Assembly (NCBI GenBank): GCA_030761205.1
Contig: JAULJL010000028.1
Coordinates: forward strand, 13,746,001 to 13,810,000
Direction of reading: 5' to 3'
Source: Fremontodendron californicum
Taxonomy: Eukaryota; Streptophyta; Magnoliopsida; Malvales; Malvaceae
Length of the DNA stretch: 64,000 bases
Shown: positions 35,832 through 47,710 of the stretch, in pieces
Layout: every line of letters starts with the position of its first letter
Position numbering within the stretch: the first letter of the stretch is position 1
Notes under the pieces: generated by a model
The model's input: the letters and a program-made list of their open reading frames with translations, nothing else
Database searches by the model: none
What the model was told of the DNA's origin: nothing
Position numbers and translations under genes: made by a program

Positions 35832-35841
35832 AGTGGGAGAT
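35832..35841 (+). other. Polypurine tract of the copia element
   Basis: AGTGGGAGAT lies directly before the TGTTGG start of the 3' LTR, the normal place for plus-strand priming. Confidence 0.8.
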
Positions 35842-37516
35842 TGTTGGTGTAAGCCCTACAAGCCAATCTAGTTGGGCTTGTAAGACACTATTTATATATT
35901 CATGTGTTGCACATTATAGTTTATTAATTATAATTGAGGTGTTTCTTTATCCATAATTGTTGTTATAATTGTTATAAATAACTTGTGAAGATAAAGCCTA
36001 TGAGACACAATGGCATTGCAAAGGAATTGTAAGGAGTTACAATTATAAGGATCCTTATGCATCAATGCCGTGTTTCTAAAATAGTTCCTGGTCATTGTAT
36101 TGTCAAGACAGGGCATTGACAATGCTCAAAGACTGGCATATGTTAAGCCTTCATGCACTTGATGCATGCAACCGATCTCATAGGTTGAAAGTATAGAGAT
36201 ACTTGGGGATAACATATAGGTGCTTGTTAGTTGAACAAGTTCACTGAACATGACCCGCTATGAGAGTTCCATTTGGTATTTCACTCAAGGGTCTATGGTA
36301 AATACTCTCATGTGTCAATAGTGTAAGTAATCCTTTGACTTGTGACACCAGGTCATCTTGTATGTGAACTGTCATACTTAGATTTCATCACGAACGGGTC
36401 CTAATCATGAGGATACTTATGGTAGGCTGTTATTAGGTATGACATGAAGCATACAAAGATGAATGAGTGGTCCAGAGAGGATTCATCACCCCAAGTGATA
36501 TGAGGGGACATATCTCACATGTATCCGGCCTATATTAACGTATGGAAGTACTTGGCCAAGGCAATACTTAAGGAGTTAATATTAAGTTGCAGATCTAATA
36601 TGGAATGGGATTAAGAGTAGACACTGAACCATGCGCTTTCTTAACCCGGGATATTTGATGACGGGATCCAATTACACAAACATATTGTACACGAAAGGCT
36701 AGTCGAAGCTTGATGACTCTCTTGACATTTGAGTGGTCATGATGCATTGCTAGATGCCGCTCATGATCTATAAATATAAATAGGAAATTCTTAATTGAAT
36801 TAATTATATTTATTACCAACATGTTAAGGGCCTAATGGGTCACACACAAAAGGTGATTAATGGAATTAAAATGAGATTGGGCCAGATTAAATATTCATTA
36901 AGTGTTGTGGGCTTATTGTGAATATTTAATAATGTGTATAAGGGCTTTAGTGCAGTTAGTCCAATAGTTGGCATGCAATAAACCTACTTATATATATGCT
37001 TATGCTGTTGCCGCCTCCCCCCTAAGGATTTACCTGAAATCGGCGCCTCTCACTCCCCTAAGTGTGAATCTGCTGAATAGCAAGAGAGAAGGGAGAATTT
37101 GATTCTTCTTGTTTATTTTGGCTAACTATTGTAGAGGATGAAGGTTTCTCACAACCTAGACTACTAGCATCGTCTTGGCAAAACGTAATCTCAACCTTAT
37201 GAAGGTTTTCAGATCACCTGTGTGGATTACTGTTAGAGGTCGAACAATTGGAGGACTTTGGTTTTCGACAAGCGAGCTTTGTGTACAAGAACAAGAACGT
37301 CAAGAATCTGTCTTGAGGTTTCAGAAATCTCCAATACAGAGGTATGAGATTTTGATTGTTATCTTTACTCGACAGCCTGATCATTTTGAATTCATGGGTA
37401 GATCCTTGGAGGGATTCGATTTTCTCTATATTTTATTATATTTCGCTACATTGTATGTTTAACTTGTTGATTAAATTATACATTATCTCTGTTTGAGCAT
37501 GAGCCGAATCCCAACA
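35842..37516 (+). repeat. 3' LTR of the copia element
   Basis: It runs from TGTTGGTGTAAGCCC to GAATCCCAACA. It is 1675 bp long against 1679 bp for the 5' copy, with scattered substitutions and small indels. It is followed by TGGTG, the better preserved copy of the target-site duplication. Confidence 0.92.
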
Positions 37517-38631
37517 TGGTGCATAGCTGATAGGTCCCCAATTTCCCATTAACAGAACACATGGTTTGTCTCCACAACTATATAGAATGGATCCCATCGG
37601 CATCCACAGAGCTCTCCAAGTGACGTCCTCTCGGGCTAAGCGACGAAAAGTCATTATCCATTGTTTCTTATCTCCCTTTCTCGGCCACTATTTCTTGCAG
37701 AATTCTTTAAGAGGAATGAAAGTCCTTATGTAGGGACGAAGCTTTTCCTTATCATTTCCCTAGAAATGACTTTGGATCCAAACATACAGAAGCTGTGCAC
37801 ATCCCTCGAAACTACCCTCACCTTTTCTTCAACAGAAATTGAGTGACCTAAATGTCTCGAAAAGGATAGCAGGAGCAGGATAAATTTGTTTGCCCAAGCA
37901 CTCGAATAAATCCACTACGGCCATCTCAATGTGCTCCAAGATCTTTGGAAATATCACCAAACCATAGATCACCAAGGCAAAAACATCCACCACACAATCA
38001 CTCTCTGGATTGTTCATGATATAATCTCGTAGGAATACCCATAGGATACAAGCACTCGAACCCTTCTTCTTAATATTTGGGGAGTCGATCAGAATCTCCA
38101 TACCCAATATGTCGGATAGCTTTCTCTGAAAGCTAACTGTCCTTTGCTGCTTGCAATATATCTTATCAGGGGTAGAGGACTCGATACGGAGCAAGATTGA
38201 GTACTCCTCGATGGTGGGTGTCATATCCTCTTGATTGAACGTGAAGCATCGGTAAGAGGGATCCCAAAACTGTACCACTGCCCTGACCAACTGCTCATCT
38301 ATCTGGATCAGGAGAAGTAATACTATGTCGCCATACTTCTTTGTGAACTTGTTTTTCCTTGTAGTTCCACATCGTCCCCAAATAACCTCTAATTCTGTCA
38401 AATCATTCTGACCCAGATGTAAATGAACCGACTCAAGAAGAAAAGACATGAAGCTTCTAGTCAAGCAGTCTCGCTTGTCAACCTGATGCTTCTTTGAATC
38501 TGTTCGGACCTCTCGGTATATCTTGGAAGTAACTGACATTGGTGCAAGATATTGGTGTTCTATAACCGTAACGAAAACCCCTCTGATTGGAATTTGGCTT
38601 AAGGAAAACACTCCTAACGAAAACCCCTTTG
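37517..38631 (-). pseudogene. ORF1 N-terminal half (DUF7745-like) of element F
   Basis: The minus-strand frame from 38611 to 37829 (260 codons) shows HLHLGQNDLTELEVIWGRC, CFTFNQEDMTPTIEEYSILL and DVFALVIYGLVIFPK. After a frame break 37654-37517 gives MPMGSILYSCGDKPCVLLMGN. This pattern is the plant-specific domain found upstream of gag in certain gypsy elements and related to plant mobile domains; its role is unknown. It ends at codon YAP, exactly where the copia element is inserted, and continues at 18905. Its upstream end is cut at 38631 by a junction with Athila-like sequence. Confidence 0.72.
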
Positions 38632-38695
38632 ACTGGAAAATTCCCCTATCGATGAAAGCAAAGTAGGAGAAGCTCTAGTTTTCCTCTTAGACCTC

Positions 38696-39567
38696 TAATG
38701 GGATCCAAGATGGAAGAATTGCTAAAGATTCATGGCAAGTTTCATATGGGCCAAGATCCAAGCAAATCAAGGAAACATTGCAAGCATTGGTGGAATTCAC
38801 TTGGGCCATGTTGTAAATTATCCAAGAAAGGATTATCCAAGTGGCGGCATTAGAGAGAGAGTTTAAGTGAGCTTATCTTTATTCATTAATTGACATGGCA
38901 TATGTAGGGACCATTTCATTAATTGATGTGGCAAGCAAGATGGGGCTTATTTTATTTCTTTTAAACACTTAAGCATTTGGGCCTATTTTATGTAATATTT
39001 CCAATAGGCTTGTGGGGTCTACCTTCATTAAACTTGTTGGACCTATTTTTAATTATGTTTGGGCTTGAGTTTTTTCAGCCTATTTTTACTTATTTCAAGT
39101 AGGGTAGCCGACCAAGGCAATTGTAATAGGGTTGGGAATCCTTGGCCGACCATGGCTTAAGAGTTGTAACTAGGATAGGACTCTTGGCTGACCAAGAGTT
39201 AGTATTAGGATTAGGAATCCATTAGCTAGCCGACCTAGGCTATTGTAGGGAGGCTATAAATACATGTTTTAGCCGCCTACCATATAATTCAACAGTTCAT
39301 TGTGTAATTTTGATTTTTATCAATTGAGAGAGTTTTCTCTTCTAGTTCTTGAAGGAACTTCAGAACTTATCAAAGGTTTCTTTTGTGGCATTCAACAACC
39401 AAATCTAGGTTCTTGAAATAAGATTTCATTGGGTCTAGCTAAAACTAGGTTCTTTGAAACAAGATTTCATTGGGTCTAGATTCTTCAACCTAAATCTTGG
39501 CTTTCTTGGGTTAGGATATTTGAATTGTTAGTGGGTTCAAAGGGTTCAACCCTAAGGGTTCACATCA
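38696..39567 (+). mobile_element. Solo LTR of a gypsy-type element
   Basis: It runs TAATGGGATCC...GGTTCACATCA and is flanked by a perfect 5-bp TSD, ACCTC (38691-38695 and 39568-39572). The same LTR occurs at 58999-59728. The uninterrupted target sequence is visible in the inverted paralogous copy at about 44365-44400, which proves the insertion. A TATA-like CTATAAATA is at 39254-39262. No PBS or internal sequence follows, so it is a solo LTR. Confidence 0.92.
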
Positions 39568-39844
39568 ACCTCATTATGCTGGTCCAAGTTGGGTGAGTGC
39601 CTACTACAAAAGAAAACAAAGTAAAAAGAAATTAATAAGAATATCCTAAAGAAAATTACAATTAAAGAAAAGAAAAAATTTAGAACTTGGGTTGCCTCCC
39701 AAGAAGCGCTTGATTTATAGTCATCGGCTTGGCTATCTCATGTTTATCATCCGGTATCCAACCACTTGATGATTTTCGATTCATGCCATTTGGCTGTCCT
39801 TTCTTTGAAGGCTTCAAAGCAGAATTCATCCCTTTCAGTGGTAG

Positions 39845-41353
39845 TGATAAGTGCTTAATTTCATACATTTTTTATCTACTTTCCTTATACTTTGTGCTTT
39901 GACTCTTAAGTTTATTGATAGTTTACTTAATTTTTATGTTTTGTAGGTATATTTAAGAGAATGAAGTGAAAATATGTCAATAATGATGGTAAAGAGCTTA
40001 GAAAATCATAGTCACAAGATGGAAGAAGACTTGGAAGTCAAAAAGATCAATTTCTTGTTGCCAAGCAAGAAGGCAGATTTGACCTGCGGAGCTTGTTGCA
40101 AGGAAAACATGATGTTAAATTCTTTATTTAAAGAAACTTCCTTCTTTACTTTTGAAGCTGACTTGAATACCTTTCCAACGATACTTCATACGCCTAAATC
40201 AGACAATAAATGGTCATCCAAATCAGCCAAAAATTTGCAAGATAATGCAGTAGCAAAATGGCTGGCAGAGAGCCCGGCGCGTCGGCTCCCAATTCTAGCA
40301 CCGCAGCGTACAAAATTCATAAAAAAACTCGTGAAACCCTGCCAAAAACATAATTTTATGCCTTCTAACTTACTTGTGCAAGAAAGACTTGTTCTCAAGG
40401 TTTTAAAACTTTATAAATATCATCTTTTGAGCCAAAAAACTAGACATCTTTGGAGGAGACTCAAGGATCATCATTATTCTTCTTCTTCTCCATTCTTTTA
40501 TTTTCCTTTTATGTATATATTATCAATGCCTATGCTAGGCTAAAATTCTTATTTGGTTAAGGGTGATTTCAAAGCCCTAGACATGTTTTGTAATTGATAT
40601 TCAGATTCTATCTATCATTAATTTTCTATCAAAGTTGCTTATGTTCTTCCATTAAAATTGTTCATGATCTTTGTCTTGATTTATTTAGGGTGATCAACTA
40701 GATATATCTTGATATTATCTATTGCTAGTTTAGGAGTCTTGATCCGTAATTGTCTTTATTTCCTATTCATTAGTGGCAATTTGTGATTAATGATTATGTT
40801 AGAGTTTTCGCTAATTGCAAAGTTGAACATAACCTAAGTTGAACAATCCAAGCTTATGTGTTTGTTGCTTAGATCAACCTATCTTTCTCATCATAAAGCT
40901 GCTATCAAATTGAATTTAGAGAGCTTATTCTAGGTTGTTTGGTAGTTAGAGATTAAATAGAGAGCTTGTTCTATTTAACGACAAACTAAAAAAAGATTCG
41001 GGTAGTAGAGCTTGTTCTTGTCTACGGTTGATAATTTTGATAGTTAATTGATGTAGATAAATCTAATGTTGATTCTCAATAATGTTTAGTGATGGCGAAT
41101 GACCTCTTAACCATACTTCTCCCATATTTGATTTCTTCTTACTTACTTGCATCTTACTTTTATTGTTTTCTTTAATTTTAAAACTATTTCAAAACCCCTT
41201 TTTACTTTTATTTTCTCTGAACTTAAGTTATAAGCTAGTAACTTATAAATTAAAACTCAATCCCTGAAGATTCGACCCTTGCTTAACTACTATACTTAGC
41301 AATTGATCTTTTTAGTGCAAGGTTAAATAAGATACACTCTTTTGAGTGCATCA
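39845..41353 (+). repeat. LTR of element C
   Basis: It begins TGATAAGTGC and ends GAGTGCATCA directly before the PBS. Its 3' half (about 40800-41353) is related, in inverted orientation, to the LTRs of element L (45625 and 52975); the 5' half differs. A TATA-like TTTATAAATATC lies near 40409-40420. A 189-codon open frame (39974-40543) overlaps it but has no recognisable domain and is not kept open in related LTRs. Confidence 0.8.
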
Positions 41354-41355
41354 AG

Positions 41356-41377
41356 TTTTTGGCGCCCTTGCCGGGGG
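41356..41377 (+). other. Primer binding site, tRNA-Asp
   Basis: TTTTTGGCGCCCTTGCCGGG two bases after the LTR matches the complement of the plant tRNA-Asp 3' end (TGGCGCCGTTGCCGGGGA) with one or two differences. Confidence 0.85.
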
Positions 41378-41457
41378 TTATTTCCTTTAATTTATTTGTT
41401 ACTTGGTTTATTTTTAGTTCTAATTAGTTTTATTTTTATTTAAATTTTTTTTATATA

Positions 41458-42994
41458 TGATAACTCTAGGAAATATAGTTATTTTGCCACCTTTTATGCA
41501 TTTTAATCGGCTAAGTCCTTGAGACTTTTATTAGGATTTGATTAGTTTTAGATGTTTTTATAATTATTTTATTTATCCATTTCATGTTTAAAATAGTTAT
41601 TTAGTTATTATTTATGTGTTTTTATAGGTCCAAGGTGATATGGAGCTTCGAGGTGCAAAACGATGAAAAACGGTGCAAAGCAATGAGTAGGCAGATTCGA
41701 CCTCAGGAGCTTCTATCAAGAAAACCTTGATCTTAAAGACTTCATTTGAGAAAACGCTCTTCTTGACTTTTGGATCTGACTTCCATACCTTTCCAACGGT
41801 CTAAGACTCGTCAACATCAGACGAGGTTTGCCTAGTCAAAATATCTGACGAAGTACAATAAAATGACAGAACAAACACGGACTAGACATAGGAGTTGGCG
41901 CCGCGGCACCAAAGAGGAAGAACAGGTGGTGCCACGGCACCAATGGTGAACAGTGAAATCATGAAAAAAAAATGTAAAAAGCCTGATACTTACCTTTTTG
42001 CTTGTGCATGAAGTTTTGGACTCCAGGAGGCCCTGGGCACTTTAAATAGGACTCTTTAGGTCAGAATAAAGAGGATTGGTTACCTAGAAACCTAATTCTC
42101 TCAAGAAGATAGTTTCCATCAAAAGCTCTCAAGAAGATAGGAATATTGGTGAAGATTGAAGATTCAAGAATTGACAAATCTTTAGTTTTATTTTTTCTCT
42201 TTTCACTTCTTTATTTTTCTTATGTTGTTGATGCTGATGAAATTATTTGAATATTTGTTTTAATTAATATCATGAACTAAATTTATCCTTCTAGGATTGC
42301 AATGGAACTCAACATGTAGTTTGAATTTACTTTCTCTCTCTAGCTTGATTTAATGGTTTTTTGAGTTGTTTGTTCAATCTTATTCTTAATCCTTCTAGCT
42401 GACTGACCACCAATTAGATTGATTTGTTAACCTAAATACAACTAGACATAGGGAGTTTAGTGTTAGACATGGATTGAATGACACATGTTTCATATTCATT
42501 TATTAGGATGAGTTGATCTGCATGTAGGGTAGAAATATAATTACTTGTATTGTGTAACCATTGTTAGAGCCTAAGCTTAATGAGTTATTCTTTAAAACAA
42601 TTTTCATAGTTGGTTAATTAATTGGTTAAGAAGGATATTTTTATGAGACCATCGACAGATACTTTTAAATAAGATAGAACTCTAGGTTAACAACTTAGGA
42701 TCATTAATCATGTAAAGAGGTTGAGAGAGATTCAAGCGAAGTGTTGAGGGAAGTTGTAATCCTAGGCTTTTATAATTAATTGAATTCGTCCTTTTTAATT
42801 TACCTGCTTTCAGTATTAGTTTCTTTTAATTTAGTTTTTAATTACCATCTTCAGTTAATTGTTTAGATAAGATTGAGTGTGTTAATTTTAGTACTTAGCA
42901 AATTTAATAGCAATTCCTCGTGGGATCGACGCTCTACTTTTCACTTTATTACTTGTTAACGATACGTGCACTTGCGTGGTGAAAATCGACAGTA
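41458..42994 (+). repeat. 5' LTR of element D
   Basis: TGATAACTCTAGGAAA to GAAAATCGACAGTA. It aligns with 55140-56655 with roughly 5% differences by eye. A TATA-like TTTAAATAGG is near 42039-42048. Confidence 0.9.
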
Positions 42995-42996
42995 AG

Positions 42997-43019
42997 TTTT
43001 TGGCGCCATTGTCAGGGAA
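42997..43019 (+). other. Primer binding site of element D, tRNA-Asp
   Basis: TTTTTGGCGCCATTGTCAGG is a slightly mutated complement of the tRNA-Asp 3' end, two bases after the LTR. Confidence 0.85.
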
Positions 43020-43138
43020 TTGTTTTACTATTTTTGTTAATATAATACCAAGTAATCTTAGTCTTAATTCAAACTTTCTTATTTATTTATTTAATATATT
43101 TTATTTTTATTTTCAGTTTTGTTGATTTGGATGCACTA

Positions 43139-44227
43139 TATGGGATTATAAACGGGATGCAATCAATGCTTTATCTACACAAGTGGCTGCACTTAACGAG
43201 AAGCTTGACACTTTGTGTGTACCTTTTGTCCAAAGCCTGTTTGTAATTTGTGAACTTTGTGGGGGTGGACGTCAGAGTGATTGGTGCCCAACCTATGCTG
43301 AATCAATGCAATTTGTTGGAAACTACAATATGTAGCAGAATAATCCTTATTCCAACAATTACAATCTAGGTTAGGGAGATCACCAAAATTTTTATTGCGA
43401 CAACACTCAAGAGCCTTTCTTTTCAGCCAACCAAGCCTTTCCTCCTGAGTTTTCATCACAAGCTCAAGCACCGGTTCCAAAAACGAATCCTTCATTGGAA
43501 GAGATGTTTATGCAGTTCATGGCAAGAACCAACACTATCATTCAGGAGCAATCAGCATCACTAGTCAAGAAGCAGAACTTTAAAGTCAAGAAGCATTACT
43601 TTAGAGTCAAGCGACAACACTTAGGAGTCTTTAAACACAAATGAGCTAGCTTGTCAGTGCCTATAACAATTTCCCTCAAGAAACTCTTCCAAGTGATATT
43701 GAAACAAATCCCAGAAGAGAAGAATAAGAGCATTTTGACGCTAAACACTTGGGATTGAATAAGGAGATAGAAGAGGATAGCAAAGAGCTTGAATTGTCAA
43801 CCGAGCTTATTGGAGACGAAGTTGAGAAAGCTCAAGAAGAAATTCAATGTGACCCACCACTAAACAATCCTATTGAACAAGAAAAAGTGGGTGAAAAAGA
43901 AGTTGAAAAAGTTCAAGAAAAGGAGATCCAGTGTGTCCCACCACCACAACCTATTCCCTAATGCATCAAACAGCCAAAGCTAGTAGATGTGATAAATAGT
44001 TCTAACAACGAGGAATTCATAGAGATTTATCCCATTGATCCACTTAAAGCATTCATGAATTCTACCACGAAAAGGGATGAATTTCGCTTTCAACCTAGCA
44101 AGACTGATAAACTGTTCAACGAAAAAAGAAACACATGGCATGAAACGAAAATCATCAAGTGGTTGGATACAAGATGATGAACAATGAGATAGTCAAGCCG
44201 ATGACTATAAATCAGGCGCTTCTTGGG
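43139..44227 (+). pseudogene. gag of element D (Athila-like)
   Basis: Translation in shifting frames gives QVAALNEKLDTL, then VICELCGGGRQSDWCP (43235-43295), a zinc-knuckle remnant in which Gln replaces His. A Gln-rich part and FMQFMARTNTIIQEQSASL (about 43505-43560) follow. From 43749 an acidic segment (ELSTELIGDEVEKAQEE) leads to the C-terminal WHETKIIKWLDTR near 44130-44177. A TAG at about 43334 and frame changes disrupt it. It would have formed particles. The same gag, inverted, makes up fragment G. Confidence 0.75.
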
Positions 44228-45619
44228 AGGCAACCCAAGTTCTAATTTTTTTTTTCTTTTTTTTTCTTTGATTTTGAATTTTCATTTTTTTAGGATATTT
44301 TTGTTAATTTCTTTTTACTTTGTTTTCTTTTGTAGTGACTACTCACCCAACTTGGACATGCATAATAAGGTCTAAGAGGAAAACTAGAGCTTCTCCTACG
44401 TTGTTTTCATCGATAGGGGAGTTTTCTTGTTCTTACTATTTTTATTTCAAAACATTGAGGACAATGTTTGTTTTAAGTTTGGGGGTATGTCTTTAGATTT
44501 ATTTTAGTTTGTGTGATTGTCTAATTTTATTAATAGGAGTCAAAAAAAAATTACTTGAGATATATTGCACTTAGTATGATGGAATCCTTATCCAATGATG
44601 AGAATTAGTTATTGATTTATCTTGATTTTTGGGAAAAACATAAGCATGAGAAGAATTTGTGTTAAATTCTTTTGTTAGTTTCATGTTAGGATGTGATTTT
44701 CAATAATTGAGCACTTAATCTCTTGCTTAGATTTGCATTGCTTATTTAAAGACTGCTTATGTTGATGTGAATTGCGATTATGTCTAGAACCTAGAATTTG
44801 TTTGATTCTCTCTCAAGGTGAAATCCTAGACAACACTAAGTTGAGGAGATGATTTAGGTCATCTTTGGATCGTTTGAGCCTTTCAAGCTTACCTTTATAT
44901 ATTAATATCCTTAGTCTACCCCATTATGCTTAATTGATCTATCTCTTTTCTTTGATTGCCACATCTTTTAGCCTAGCCAAATAAGAAAAACCATGATTAA
45001 CCCTCACTACATAGGCATGTGATGATATTACAGGAAAAAATTATGAGCCATGTCGAATTTGGGTGAAATAGTGATGTGAAATTTCTCTATAGAAAAAAAA
45101 AAGAAAAAAAAAATTTATGGTTATTCGAAAACAAAGAACAAAAAAAAAAGTATAGATTGTGAAGCAAAAAGGAATTGTATTCAAAGAATGGAGAATGTAA
45201 TTTGAGGAAAAAACTATGGCTCTAAAAAAAATCCTAAAAAAAATGTAAAGTGTTTATGGGTGACTTAAACCAAAATTTATCTTTATCCTACCTTGACCCT
45301 AGCCTTATATTACAAGCTTAATAAAGACCTATTTGATCCTTGACGAAGTGTTAGTCTACATTAGTGGAGAGAGAGAAGAAAAGCAAACATATGAGAATCT
45401 AGTACTATAATTCGTATTTTGCGATATAAACTTATTTAGATTGCATGTGATGATTTGCAAAGAGATTATACACATACACTGGAAATCCATTCAAGCATGA
45501 AGTTTACGATTGAATTGAATCATAGATTTGGATTATGTTTATGTTCTACTTTGAATCAGGATTTTGAGGTAACTTTTGAGGAAAATTAAGAAATCATTGT
45601 TTGAGTGCATTTATCTTGA
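44228..45619 (+). other. 3' non-coding region of element D
   Basis: No gene seen. It contains the phrase TTGAGGACAATGTTTGTTTT followed by AAGTTTGGGGGTATG near 44455-44490, a conserved 3' motif of Athila-like plant elements. Its first 200 bp are the inverted counterpart of 38632-38690 and 39573-39790, without the solo LTR. Confidence 0.65.
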
Positions 45620-45624
45620 GTGAT

Positions 45625-47710
45625 TGATGCACCCAAAAGAGTGTATCTTATTTAACCTTGCACTAAAAAGATAAATTGTAAGTATAGTAGTTAGCAAGGG
45701 TCGAGTCCTCAGGGATTGGGTTTTAATTTATAAGTTAATAGTTTAAAACTTAAATTCAAGAACAATAAAAGAAAAGGGGTTTTTGAATCCAGATTTAAAC
45801 TAAAGTAAATAATAAGAATAAGATGCAAGGCGGTATAACCAGCCAATAAAAATATATATACTAAATTAGGCGGTATAACCAGCCAATAAAAATATATATA
45901 CTAAATTAGGCGGTATAACCAGCCAATAAAAATAAAAGAAAGTTAATATACAAATTAGGCGGTATAACCAGCCAATAAAAATAAATATAAAAAATAAGCA
46001 AACTAAAAGTAAGAAAACAAATAAGTAAGAAGAATCAAATATGAAAAATATGGTTAAGGTTTCATTCTCCACCACTAGACATCATTAAGAATCAATTTCA
46101 GATCTATCAATATCAACCAACTATCAAAGTTAACAACCGTAGATAAAGCCAAGCTCTGTTACCCCAATCTTTCCTTAGTTTGTCGTTAAATAGAACAAGC
46201 TCTCTATTTAATCTCTAACCATTAAACAACCTAGAATAAGCTCTCTAAATTCAATTTAATGGCAGCTTTATGATGAGAAAGATAGGTTGATCTAAGCAAC
46301 AAACACATAAGCTCGGATTGTTCAACTTAGGTTATGTTCCACTTTGCAATTATTGAAAACTTGACCATAATCATTAATCACAAATTGCCACTTATGAATA
46401 GGAAATCAAGACAATTACACGGATCAAGACTCCTAAACTAGCAATAGATAATTATCAAGATCTATCTAGTTGTACACCTAAATAAATCAAGACAAAATCA
46501 TGAACAATTCTTGTAGAAGAACATAAGCAACTTTGATAGAAAATTAATGATAGATAGAATCTGAAAATCAATCATAAAAGATGTCTAGGGCTTTGAAATC
46601 ACCCTTAACCAAATAGAAGTTTAGCCTAGCATAGGCATTATAAACATAAACATAAAATTAAAGAAAATCTAAGAAGAAAATAAAAGAAAGAAAGAAAGAA
46701 GAAGAGGAAGAATATTAATTATCCAACCTCTTGCTCTCTCTAAAGAAAAAGAAAACTAGAGAAAAGAAAGAAAACTAGAGAAAAGAAAGAAGAAGAAAAC
46801 TTAGAGAATTTTATTAAAATGGCTAATATCCTACCTATGTACAATATGATCCTCTACAATCATCCAAGGCCCTCTATTTATACACATTTTGGAGGGCTAA
46901 ATGACAAGAGACAAGCTTTACAAATTTCAAAGGTAGGTATAATAGGTGGGTGAATATTTCTAACAATTTTCGTCATATTGTATGACAATTTTGATCAGCC
47001 AACTTGATGGTCGATTTCGTCAATGTTGGAGGCCTGATCTGATCACATGGTCTTCTATACAAAGGTGCCCCTATCAGTTACGGATCCATAGCCGTTGGAA
47101 TCAGCTCATTTGCTGATGTGGATAAGCAGATATGGGCAAAATACGAAAACAGGTCAGCACAGACGTCATTGCACATCAGCCAACTTGATGGTCGATTTCG
47201 TCAATATTAGAGGCCTGATCTGATCATATGGTCTTCTAGACAAAGGTTCCCGTATCAGTTACGGATCCATAGCCATTGGAATCAGCTCATTTGCTGATGT
47301 GGATAAGCAGATATGGGCAAAATACGAAAACAGGTCAGCACAGACGTCATTGCACATCAGCCAACTTGATGGTCGATTTCGCTAGGGAAAACGACTCCGT
47401 TTCAAGAAGTATAAAACATGAAAAAGATAGATATGCCTCTTAGCTTTGCACGGCTACAAATTTCAGCCTTATTGCTTCAGTGAAACTCCAGATATAGCTG
47501 ATATAGAAAAATGTGTCGGAACTGGAACTGAACTGGATTTGCCCTTAATTCTAGTAATCTGAAATCACTCAAAGAAACTTGTGAAAAACACCAAATTACA
47601 TAAAAATATAAAAGATCATAAACACAATTAGACTAAACAATAATAACTCGTATTTGACGCAAAACAATAATAAAACATAACTAAAAACTATATAATTATA
47701 CGAGTTATCA
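45625..47710 (-). repeat. 3' LTR of element L
   Basis: 2086 bp, nearly identical to 52975-55056. It contains four tandem units of about 40 bp beginning AGGCGGTATAACCAGCC (45828-45995) and a tandem duplication of about 181 bp (about 46995-47175 and 47176-47356, with a partial third). The identical 69-codon frames at 45866-46075 and 53216-53425 arise from these repeats and are not genes. Confidence 0.95.

Larger units (their letters stand above)
18906..37516 (+). mobile_element. Ty1/copia element, split by a nested chromovirus
   Basis: LTRs at 18906-20584 and 35842-37516 start TGTTGGTGTAA. The 3' copy ends CCCAACA, the 5' copy CCCAATA. A PBS for initiator tRNA-Met follows the 5' LTR and a purine tract precedes the 3' LTR. 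After removing the nested element at 22469-32734 the internal region is about 5 kb, with the order protease-integrase-RT-RNase H that defines Ty1/copia. It lies in ORF1 of element F; flanking 5-mers are TGACG and TGGTG, a TSD with two transitions. The ORF1 halves are in one frame if one 5-mer is discounted. Confidence 0.92.

Noticed and set aside
40186..40398. Minus-strand frame with a cysteine-free basic sequence in LTR C
   Set aside because: A shadow of the plus-strand frame in an LTR with no supporting feature.
39974..40543. 189-codon open frame at the start of element C
   Set aside because: It is inside the LTR, has no recognisable domain, and the related LTRs of element D have stops at corresponding places.
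45866..46075. Hydrophobic 69-codon open frame, found identically at 53216-53425
   Set aside because: It lies in both LTRs of element L and comes from translating the 40-bp tandem repeats; the identity reflects the LTR pair, not a conserved membrane protein.
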